Below, one piece after another: positions 47,001 to 59,000 of a DNA stretch of 64,000 bases. Positions within the stretch are counted from its first letter, which is position 1, and every line of letters begins with the position of its first letter. The DNA is from Patella vulgata (Eukaryota > Mollusca > Gastropoda > Patellidae), in the NCBI RefSeq assembly GCF_932274485.2, contig NC_065887.2, forward strand, positions 38,459,201-38,523,200, given 5' to 3'. Position numbers and translations under genes: made by a program. Below the pieces are notes generated by a model. The model searched no databases. It was not told the origin of the DNA and saw nothing but the letters and a program-made list of their open reading frames with translations.

Positions 47001-50000
47001 AGACGTTATATAAATAATATCAATCTGTCTACCACACAAATTTAACAGATACAAATGCATGTTATTCCACAGGTAGACAGACAGGGCCTCCTTTGAAGGG
47101 ACTCAGTGAAGGGAACGCGGTTGGTTTAGAGTTTGTCTGACCCCTTTGAATATTTGCGTCTCATCTCCAATGAAAACAATCATGTTGCTCTCATGCTCTT
47201 CTCAACCAGAATCAAACATATATCGTACCTGAGATTTGTTAGCATGTTCCACACAACCCAACATTTATCGGCACCGGGATTAAGGGTGTATATCTTTGTT
47301 TCTAACGCTTATTGGGAATACGCCACGGAAACTACAATAAAAACTTATTTACAAAAACATTCTAAAGAGGGAAAACTGACATATTTCAAGCTTTACTATA
47401 TTTAAAGAAATAATTTAAATCAGCCGGCTGAAACCCCGTCTCCACTATTTGTTCAGTCATTCTTTAGGTATAGTGCCAGTTTCCACCGACAATGATATTG
47501 CAAACAGGTGTCCAATCTATAAAAGCATACATTCCTACAAAATGTTTCTTTAGTCAAGTGAAACAATAAATTCATAACTATGCGAGGGTGTGGTGAGTAA
47601 ATTCGTGGTAATAAGTGTGAATAGGCTAATGTGACATAGAACAAGGTCACATTGATGTTGACAAATACGTAAGACGATATGAACATCAACTAAAAAGATA
47701 TGTAATGTGATTCAGCTGCAAGGTGATATGTGCATATATGCAGCATAGATAATTAAAACTTCTATTCAAGTTAAACCAACTGTATCTATTTATTTAAGTC
47801 TTACGTCGAGCTGAATACATTTTATGATTTATTTTCATCTATTGGTGGTTAACAGTGTGTAACTAAAAACTAATATTGGATCTTATTATTGCCAATGATA
47901 TAATGTACATGTAATAGCAAGTGTATTTATATTTTTTGTTCAGTCTGTACACAGTAACATATCTGAGAACCATATTATTATCATTTCTGCCCAAGGCTCC
48001 CTGTGCCTTATAGTTAGCAGTGATACAAGGCAATTACCAATTTTCCATGTTCTTGGCCTGAAGAAATAAAATAATAAAAGTCAAGTTTTTATTATTATGC
48101 AAGTGGAAAAATACAATTATTCATAGTATGATTTGAATAAATACAACTGATTTGAAGTTGGAATTATTATTTGTCTAAGATGACTGGGCATTTACAAATT
48201 GAAATAGCTACTCTTCATCAAGAAAATACATGAATATTTTTCCCAATTCACCTGGATTTTATTGTAGGTCTTTGTACGTGAAATAGCTTTATTTAACGTC
48301 CGCTACCACCGAAGTGATATTGCAGAAAATTAACAAATTCGGATTCCCTTTTAAAGGAAATTGACTGCACTATCGCTGGATTGTATTATATAGGTAATGT
48401 CAGTTTTTTTCAAAATGGCGCCCAGAACACAAAACAAACATTGCCATTCAGGGCTGACTGGTGTCGAGGCTGTATCCTAAGAATGATTTTTTGAATATTT
48501 AATCACACAGAAACACAAGTATGCACATGCAGTTATGATATAATATTAAATTAGCTTACCTCAAATACCTCAAAATATACTGTTTGGTCAGTTTGTCCTT
48601 CGGCCAATTAAAATGGACGTATATTTTGTTTTAACCGAAACGAAAAATTTGCGTTATAAATAGTAAACGAGCTTGATTGACCGACCACTGCTAATGTTTT
48701 TTCGTGAAACGGTATAACTGCAGTCAACACACGGCCGCCATTCTCGATGATTGACAACTCACGTTTTTCCTCATCCACCAAAGAACCGTTAGGTTTCTTT
48801 GAACATACTGTAATAACATTGGGATTATCAGTTAATCAGCTTTAATTATCCCGCTTTGATCGTTGCCATTTCTTATATTTTCCACAAAAAAACTTTGCCT
48901 TGTACGCACTAATTTATCAATTGGTATTGCCATCTACGACAAGCATGTCAACGTGCAGCTCACGGATTATCGTTAACAATTTCTAGGGGCTTGTAAAAAA
49001 AGATTGCATGTCGTGTAAATATTTATTTTGTTTTTTGTGTAGGTCATTTTCAAATAAATTCATCAGCATATTATTCGTTTTAAATAAATATAAAACTTTT
49101 TATGAGAAACGATGATTATCAAAGAACCGTAAGTGCAACTAATGTTTTATCGTTTGGTTGAGCCTTTTACTAACCACGTGTTTCATGTTAATAAATATTT
49201 TCTTTCGTGTTTTGTTTGAATTGGCCTATTTCTAATAAATTATCCCGAGTCCCAAACGTCGTTAACCCGAGTCCCAAACGACGTATACCAAAGTCCCAAA
49301 CGTCGTATACCGGAGTCCCAAATGTCGTGGTCATATTTTTTTGAGTCCCAAATGACGTGAGTCCCAAATGACATGTAATCAACCTAGAGTTGTTGTTAGT
49401 GTTTGTCGGATAGATCCTTTATACTTACTGGCGCTAGGTAATTTCGAGGCTAATATTGTTCAATTTTATTTGAATGATTTGCTTGCGCGTACCATAGGAG
49501 TGTATTAGAAACAGTGTTTGCGCAGGTTCGAGAACGGCTGAAGAACATGAAAACACTTTCATGAGTCTCGAACATGAGAGAACAGTATCCATGGTAACAA
49601 GATGAATTAAATTTATACAATCTGTTACGATAACTTGTTTAGTATTTACTTCGCTATTAAGCATAATTTTGATAAATTATGACACCGTTTTACTCCTTTT
49701 CAATTCTTTGGATGACGATTACATCACCTTTTGATACGCCCTCGTCCGTAGGTTTGTCCGTCGTCTACAGAACTGATTATTTTGAAATTGATATGTTGTT
49801 TATTTTAATGAGATGAATCCTATTTAATTTCAATAATTTCTGTTAGTTTCTTCTGGAGTTATGGCCCTTGTTTCACTTTGTGAAATTCATTTGAATCTTT
49901 TAAATTAGTGAAACGAAGACGTCTATTAAATTTCTGCGATTTCTGTGAATTATGTCTAGATTTGTGGCCCTTGTTTCACTTTTTCGAACCTTGTGAACGC

Positions 50001-53000
50001 GCGAACAACAAAATTATCATCCGATTTGTATGAAAATTGTATGCATTATTTAAATTAGTAAAACACAAAACAAAAAAATCTGTCAAATTTCAACAATTAA
50101 GGCCCTTGTTTCAGTTTGTAGAACCTTTGTAAACCCACAAACGACGAAAATTATTATCTTGTTCGAAATTTTCTTGTAAATGCCCACATTACCTACAAAA
50201 GAATGAATATGCGACAATCCCTGTTGACTGCGCAAACGATTAAACTGCTGTGGGCATATGTTTCGTTGCCTGGCAACCTAACTTACTTGATGTTATACTG
50301 GCCACATACTACATCCAATTTTCGAACGGTATTAAACTTTTAAATTAATAAATGCACCCATGATGCTGTTTTCTCAGCAGTTATCGATACGTCGACCATG
50401 TTTGTTCTCCTTCACACCAACTATGAGGTAGTGTTGGATTTGAGAACGGGAATGTGTTCGTGAACGCATTCCAGACTGCTCAAGTCCGACAAGAACCCAT
50501 TCTCCGTCCGTTCTCTGCACCGGAACACTGTATCGAATACACCCTAGGGGTATTTAGCAAAGGGAGGAAACCGGAGGACCCGGAGAAAACCCACAAGGCT
50601 GGACAGGCGACCCTATTCCTAGTCACATTCAAGTGGGGAATCACATAATAATGGCCTATTTCAAATAAGATATTTGCATATAAAGAAAGTAGGCTTACAG
50701 CCTCTTTCAAATGTGATATTTGCATATAAAGAAAGTACAAACTTAAATCGTCAGTGCTGGAAAAACTAGCCAAAGGATTTGGCTGAATCAATTGGCGCTA
50801 AACTTCACCTAGTTTATCCACTGACATACGCCCGAATCAAACATGTTTGATATATTTGGCCGAATTGTATTTGAGTGGTGTGTCCGCTTCGCCGAAGCAT
50901 TCGTCTGATTTTAGAATTCATTAGCCAATCACCACTCATTCATATCGAGTGGGTATCGCAAACTAGCAGTCGAACTGTGACACGGGTGCTACAGCCAACA
51001 AATTCCAACTACCATACTATCGGCTTTAATGCACGCCAATGGGACCTCAGGTTTTGTGTTCCATTGAAACGACTAGAAATGAAATGAAATGGGGTTTAAC
51101 GTCCTACTGTTTTGCTCCGAACTGGGCTAATGAAGACAGGCATACACCACACAGTGTGCTATGAGGGAAATTTTGCCCGGACAGCGGCACTGCGGTGTAT
51201 CGAATTCCAACTGTCAAGGGATCTTTTACGTGCACGCCAACGTGTACACGGGACCTCGTTTTTTCATTTCATCCGAATGACTAGACAGCTGTCCTTGTCA
51301 GGCCCTCCGTCCTGCATCACTGACAAGGGGGAACCACGCCGGGAAATCTGGGTGAACTTTCTCGGCCAATGCAGGGATCGAACACCCGACCTCCAGGCTA
51401 GCGAGCCAGCGTCTTACCCACTTAGCCACCATGACGACTAGGCATGGAATCCATGCTGAAAAATTCAAATGAGCTTTCAACACTGGGAGCGAACCCGCAA
51501 CCTCCCGGGTACCAAGCCAGTGCCTTACACACTAAGCCACATGACTCTCTTCTAATTACTGTGACAGTCCAGTCACATGACAAACAAGGGTTATTAAAAC
51601 AGATTTTCAAGGCTTGGGTAAGATCTTCGGGATTCAAATGGTTTTAGATATCACACAGTTTGTATATGGTAAGGTATCTTAAACAGTTTATTACAAGTCA
51701 CATATTCATATTTTTCAGTTTCCATATTAGATGCCATAGCAAATCAAAGATCATATAATAAAATAAGTCAAAAAACCCAAATATGGAAAAAGAAAGAGCT
51801 GAAGAAATGGTGATTTGAGCACCTATGCTTTCTCATAGGTGTTTTTGGAGGGTGAGTGTTCAATTCTAATAGAAAAGATTGTTGTTATGGTATTTTAGAA
51901 TCTCACCATAATGTGTTTGGCACAATATATCCCGGTTGGAGCTGATGTGACATAAACCTCCATTTCATTTTATTGTTTTGAAATTTAAAATTCAGTTTAG
52001 TATAGTAAATTTGTACACGTACATGTATGTGCACAAACAGAATCTTACTTATGTCCAGATACATGTAGATATGACTGTCTCATCTGTGGGGGACCACGGT
52101 GGCCAAGTGGGTTAGACACTGGCTCGCATATTTTAAGGTCGCGGGTTTGCAGTAAGACATTGCAGTACGGAGGACTGGGCTAATGAAGTTGGGCATATGC
52201 CATACAGTGTGCTACGAGAGAAATTTTGCCGGGTACCGTGACCTTAAGGCCTTCTCTTGTATCAAATTCTAACTGCCAGGGGATCTTTTACATGCACACC
52301 AATGTGTACACGGGACCACGCTTTTTTGTTCAATCTGAATGACTAGACAGCTGTCCTTGTCAGGCCCTCCGTCCTGCATCACTAACAAGAGGAAACCACG
52401 CCGGAAAATCTGGGTGAACTTTCTCGGCCAATGCAGGGATCGAACACCCGACCTCCAGGCTAGCGAGCCAGCGTCTTACCCACTTAGCCACCATGACGAC
52501 TAGACAGGGAATCCATGCTGAAAAATCCAAATGAGCTTTCTCGGTCAACACTGGGAGCGAACCCGCAACCTCCCGGGTAGCAAGCCAGTGCCTTACATAC
52601 TAAGCCACATGGCTCTCTTTTAATTACTGTGACTCTCCAGTAAAAAAACCCAAATATGGGAAAAGAAAGAGCTGAAGAAATGGTGATTTGAGCACCTATG
52701 ATTTCTCATAGGTGTTTTTGGAGGGTGAGTGTTCAATTCTATTAGAAAAGATTGTTGTTGTGGTATTTTAGAATCTCACCATAATGTGTTTGGCACAATA
52801 TAGCCCGGTTGGAGCTGATGTGACATAAACCTCGATTTCATTTTAATATTTTGAAATTTAAAATTCAGTTTAGTATAGTAAAACTGTACACGTACATGTA
52901 TGTGCACAGACAGAATCTTACTTATGTCCAGATACATGTAGATATGACTATCTCATCTGTGGGGACCCATGGTGACCAAGTGGGTTAGACACTGGTTTGC

Positions 53001-56000
53001 ATATTTTAAGGTCGCGGGTTTGCAGTAAGACGATGCAGTACGGGGGGCCTTACAAGGACAGCTGTCTAGTCGTTCAGATTGAACAAAAAAACGTGGTCCC
53101 GTGTACACATTGGCGTGCATGTAAAAGAGCCCCTGGCAGTTAGAATTTGATACAAGAGTAGGCCTTAGGGTCACGGTACCCGGCAAAATTTCTCTCGTGG
53201 CACACTGTATGGCATATGCCCAACCTCATTAGCCCAGTCGAAGCTGAACAGTAGGACGCCAAACCCCATTTCATTTCATTTTTTTCATTTTGTCTCATCT
53301 GTGACAAAGCAAACCAACACATTACAATACAATTTAATTAAATTAAAACTTTCGTCTATTTAAAAATTGAATCGATTTAAGTCAACTAAAACATAGTATG
53401 TTTTTTTTCTCAGTTAACTACATCAGAAAGATCAAGACAGTTGGAAATGGCTATTCATATTATGGAAACTTTTTCTCACAGAGCTTGATAATCAGGTAAA
53501 ATGTAAGTAACATATATATTTGTATTTTTAATCATCAACTAGTTCTATACACTTGATTGGTAATCTAGTTATTCTTCTTGGGGCAATGCCTAGGACTCTC
53601 CTATTCAAGTCTTGGCATTCTTGATTTTTGACAATCACATCCATTGATTTTCTTCAAGTTGTGATAGACCCTATGTGTATTTTTACAGTAAATAGCAGTA
53701 TAAAAATGGACAATATTTTACTTTTCAAATACATTTTAATAGGTAATATCCAATTTGTTGTCGATGGAAATAAAATATAATAATCTGCCTAGGTCTGTTA
53801 CTGGACAAGACACAATAAGTGTTACCCAAAGATGAAACAAAATAGAGACTCAGTCTCGATATGGCAAAATAAATTGTTTATTTAAACATTGTGAACCATA
53901 AATAGTAAGAAAGTATTCTTATTGCCTACTTTTTATTTTTTAGGCTGGAAGATTATTTGTTGTATGATAACAACAAGAGATCCCAAGCATCAATTTATTT
54001 TATAATTCTGGAAAAGAATGCATTTGACCCAATTTTTGAATATTTTTTTTTTGTTTTTACTGTTAAATATTCATCCCAAACACAATTAGATTTTAATTCT
54101 CTACAGAAATTTATGTATAATATAGAATGTAAAGTGACATATAAATCACTTAGAATTTGGTCGGAAATCATAAAGTATTTAATAGGCATAGTCTAGATTC
54201 TGCCCTACAACCTACTCTTATATCAAATATTTCAACTGTCAAGGGTTGTTTAAAGGGAACCCAGGAGGGCCGAATGGTTAACACACGCACATTGGATCAG
54301 AAGGGTCTGTCATTGAGTCAGATAATTCAATTGTCAAGGGTTCTTTAAAGTAAACGCAGTGGGGGTAGTTTCAATTCTGGGCTTATACCCAATTATCCCT
54401 TGCCATGTCCTACACTACTGACGTGTGGGAACTATGTCGGAAAATCCAGTTGAAATTTCTCGGCCAATGCACTCACTGAACCACAGTGGCTCCTCCTTGC
54501 TTTTGACTTGTGATTATTTATATATATTTTGTACATATTATTTAATGTTTGCGATTTTCTCTGATATTTTTTTATTTTTCAATCCTGTAATCTTGATGCT
54601 TTGCTCCTTTTATGTACAAAATATTCATTTTGTTTGTTGTTTTTTTTTAATGAGGAAAAGGTTCTACATCATTTTATTACTCCTGCAAAATAGTGCATTT
54701 TTCTTTTGTTAGTTTTCTGTGTATGCTAGTTATTTCTAGATGCCTCACAAATCACTTGTAATATGACTTTGTAGCACTTTTCAGTTTCTGAAAGTATTTC
54801 AATTTAGTGCATAATTAATCTAATTAGGGCTTGGTTTGGATGTTATTAAATTTAGATATATTTGAATTATATATTTTTGGGGTATGGGGTAGGGATCTTT
54901 CTTTTCTCAGTTCTTGTTTTCGGGTAAAGAAAAAATTAAATAGCTATTTTGTATTTTGTGATGTGATGTGGGGGGGGGGGGGGGGCAAAGTATAACAAAA
55001 ATTTTATTAGTATTAGAATTATATCTCTGTTTTTCTGTTAACATTTCAAATGATGTCTATTTAGTTTTGATTTGGTGGTGTTAATTTACTTTTTCCTATC
55101 ATTTTATGAATAAATGATAATTTAACAAATAAAATTATTGTTACCTCATTTATCAAACTTTACAGGTTAAACAGAGCAAAAGGGGTGGGGGGCTGCATGG
55201 CAAAGATTGCTAAATTGAGGGAAAATAAAACACAAGTTTTTGTTGGTGGTTATACACAAGTTTTTATGAAACCACACAAGTTTCAAAAATTTCAACACAA
55301 GTTTCAGAAATTTCAACACAAGTTTCAGAAATTTCGACACAAGTTTCAGAAATTTCAACACAAGTTTCGACACAAGTATTGTGTAGATTTTCACACAAGT
55401 TTCAACACAAGTTTGTGTTGTTTGGTATCTTGAACAGTTTCTGTGATATGCTCTAGAATAATAATTATATACCAAAAAATAATACAAATGTGTAGTAAAA
55501 ATCATTCAACAGATAATTGTTTTCCATGGCAACGCAGAAATTATTAAATCTGACAAATTTCTAATTAGCAAAAGGCACAACTACTGTAATAGGATGATGT
55601 GTGTTCAAAGTTTCAACTAGTAAGAATATATATATTCTGAGCACAGTAGTTCAGCATGTCGGGGTTGCACCATCAGTTGCGCCCAGCGTCTAATTCTTTA
55701 GACAAATCTCATATTCCGACACATGGAATATCAATTCACAGAATTTCATACTCTGGTCACAGTAGTTCGGCAAGGCAGGGTCGCTACACGCTGTAAGGTT
55801 TGCTCAACAACCTTTGCCTAACTCAATCAGCTGCTGTATGTTAAAAAATAAACTTATACATCAGAAAATAAAATACTATAATAGGTTAATGTTTGTACAA
55901 AGTTTCAAAAAGATTTCTCGAACAGATAATAAAATATGCTCCAGAAACAAAATCAGGACGGAAGGCTGGATTTCAGAAAGGAAAAATAATGGGTAAAATT

Positions 56001-59000
56001 ATTTTAAAGGTATCTTGAACAGTCAAATGTGTTTCCATGGAAACACGTAAAATTATCAAATCTGAGAAATTCAAAATAAGTGCCAAGAAGATATCTTGAA
56101 CGGTTTATGAGATATGCTCCGGGAAACAAAATTGTACACCAAAAACTAAGTCAAATTTGTTTCCATGAAAACACAAAAAATATTAATCCAAGAAATTCCT
56201 AAATAGCAAAAGGCACAACTACTGCAATGAGTAGATGTCTGTACAAAGTTTCAAAAAGATATCTTTAACGGTTAATGAGATATGCTCCGGAAACAAAATT
56301 ATACACCAAAAACTAAGTCAAATGTGTTTCCATGGAAACACAAAAAAATATAAATCCCAGAAATTCCTAAATAGTAAAAGGCACAACTACTGTAATAGGT
56401 TGATGTGAATGCAATGTTTCAAAAAGATATCTTAAACGGTTTATGAGATATGCTCTGGAAACAAAATTGTACACCAAAAACTAAGTCAGATTTGTTTCCA
56501 TGAAAACACAAAAAATATAAATCCCAGAAATTCCTAAATAGCAAAAGGCACAACTACTGTAATGAGTAGATGTCTGTACAAAGTTTCAAAAAGATGTCTT
56601 GAACGGTTTATGAGATATGATTCGGAAACAAAATTATACACCAAAAACTAAGACAAATTTGTTTCCGTGGAAACACAAAAAAATATAAATCCCAGAAATT
56701 CCTAAATAGCAAAAGGCACAACTACTGTAATAGGTTGATGTGAGTGCAAAGTTTCAGAAAGATATCTTGAACGGTTTATGATATACTCCGGAAACAAAAT
56801 TGTACACCAAAAACTAAGTCAAATTTGTTTCCATGGAAACACAAAAAATATAAATCCCAGAAATTCCTAAATATCAAAAGGCACAACTACTGTAATTGGT
56901 TGATATGTGTGCAATGTTTCAGAAAGATATCTTGAACGGTTTATGAGATATGTTCCGGAAACGAAATCGGACGGACGGACGGACCCCGTTTCAATATCCC
57001 TCCCTAACTTCGTTCGGCGCGGGATAATAAGCAGAAAAGGACAAAACTGGCTATGGGACAGTCATCAAGTACATGCAACTGAAAGGATTAACCCCCGCAC
57101 AGATACATGCCGACATTAAAGCGTGGCAGAGAGATTCTTGATCATGACCCGCGTCCTGGAAGGCCATCAAGGAAACATTACTCATTTGCATGACATGGTG
57201 ATGGCTGATCGACGATTGATCACTCGACATATTGCCAGTGTTGTGGGCATCTCTCATGAGAGGGTTGAGCACATTATCAACAACGAGTTAGGGATGACAA
57301 GAGTTTCTGCAAGATGGGTGCTAAAGCTATTGACTGCTGATTAGGAACCTCCCGTGACAATCTGTGCCGTTTTAAGCAGGTCCTGATAATGTTTTGCCAG
57401 ATTTGTAACCATGGATGAGGCCTGTTTCCCAAACTGAAAATGGAACTACCCGGTCGTCATTTTCCTAGTACTGATGACGTCATGTCAGCTGTGAGTGACT
57501 TTTTTAGGGTGACTGAAGAACATTCCTTCCAAGCCTTGCAACATGGTTGGCAAAATCATCGACTTTTTACAGGTCTTCCATGGATTGGATGGGCTTAGAA
57601 CTTTTCAGCCAGATCTCGTATAACGACGTTATGGCCTACTCTTATTTTGAATACTAACAGTCAAGGATTCTTTTGCATGCAAACCAACGTGTACACGCGT
57701 AATAATGGGGCAATATCCTTTTACCATGATTGACCCTTTGATCTGGGTTATTTTAAGTATGCTATACAAAACGTCAATAAAGGTCAATAGGTCAACTAAG
57801 GCTAAACCTGTTCCACTTGAATTCTGACATCCTAATATACTACTTTACCATCTGAACGACTAAACCCTCCGTTCTGAACCGTCCAACTCCAGGATAGAAA
57901 TTTGGATCTCCTGGTTAGCGAGCTAGCGTGTTAATCACTGGGCTATCGATGTTCCCACTTGTTTTGGCGAGTTTACATTTTTGTTGAGCTTTGAACGAAG
58001 ACATGAAAACCATTCACTGGACATATATTTTACCTCGACAGTCGCTAGCGAACGAATGTTATGTTACAGACCCAGCTGGGTAACCGCTCTGCCATTTCCA
58101 TTCTTTAAGCTAAAGCCGTACACTGACCATTTTACATTATCTACGAATTCCTCAATCAATAGCACGTAATTGTATAGCATTTAATGATTTTACCTTAAGA
58201 AATCGGAGAAAGCTTCCACTCCATATTTGGTGATGCAGTAAGGAAGAAACTTTATAGATAGACGTCCACCCATGCTGGCAGTATTTACTACCCTTCCTCT
58301 TTCCTTTCTCACCAGTGGTAAAAACGTTTTAGTGACGTCGATTACACCAAGTAGATTAACAGCAAGTGTATCTAGGTAGTCTTTTCTATTCAAACATTCT
58401 ACAGGTCCAACAGCCCCAACTATACCAGCATTATTTACAACAGCCCATAGACCTATAAATATAGATATGTAAAACATTAAATATATACCCAAATGCCCCT
58501 ATACCAGCATTATATACAACAGACCTATAAATACAAACCGATATGCAGTAGCGGATTATCATTGAGGCTGATGAGGCTGCAGCCTCAGGCCCAAAGATTT
58601 TGTAAAAAAAATTTTTTTAGACTTGTCTGATACGATTAAAAACGCATAGACAATGAATGTTAGGGGGTGGGGTTTAGGCCCAACGGGAATCAACATAGGC
58701 CCTGACCCGAAATTAATTAGGCCCACGCCATTTTAAATAGGCCCTATTTAAAAACTAAATAGGCCCTCCAGCAACTGCCGTCTCAGGCCTTGGTGGAGCT
58801 TAATCCGCCACTGCCGATATAGAACATTCTATAGAACCAATAGTGTCATCTATATCAGTATTATTTACAACAGACCATAGACCTCTGAATAGTCAGAAAT
58901 AAAACATTCAATAAGTACGAAGTTGCATACACTATGAACACTTCCGTCATGTTTCGGGTTTTCATCGAGATTTTCCGGCGTGGTTTACCCTTGTCAGTGG

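Larger units (their letters stand above)
51100..53045. repeat. Tandem duplication of a ~1-kb SINE-containing unit
   Basis: 51100-52160 and 52170-53045 share the SINE-A body, the second tRNA-like head and the segment starting 'aaagaaagagctgaagaaat' and ending 'gtccagatacatgtagatat'. The second unit lacks about 200 bp present at 51560-51780. Confidence 0.8.

Noticed and set aside
51360-51436. tRNA gene candidate
   Set aside because: Box A and box B are present, but the rest does not fold as a tRNA and the sequence continues into the SINE body. All tRNA-like hits in the window behave this way.
51112-51441. Frame of 109 codons over the SINE
   Set aside because: Lies within SINE-A and its tRNA-like head; similar frames recur in other copies of the SINE.
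55167-55505. Frames with KFQKFQHKFQKF-type repeats
   Set aside because: Translation of the ACACAAGTTTCAGAAATT minisatellite; not a gene.
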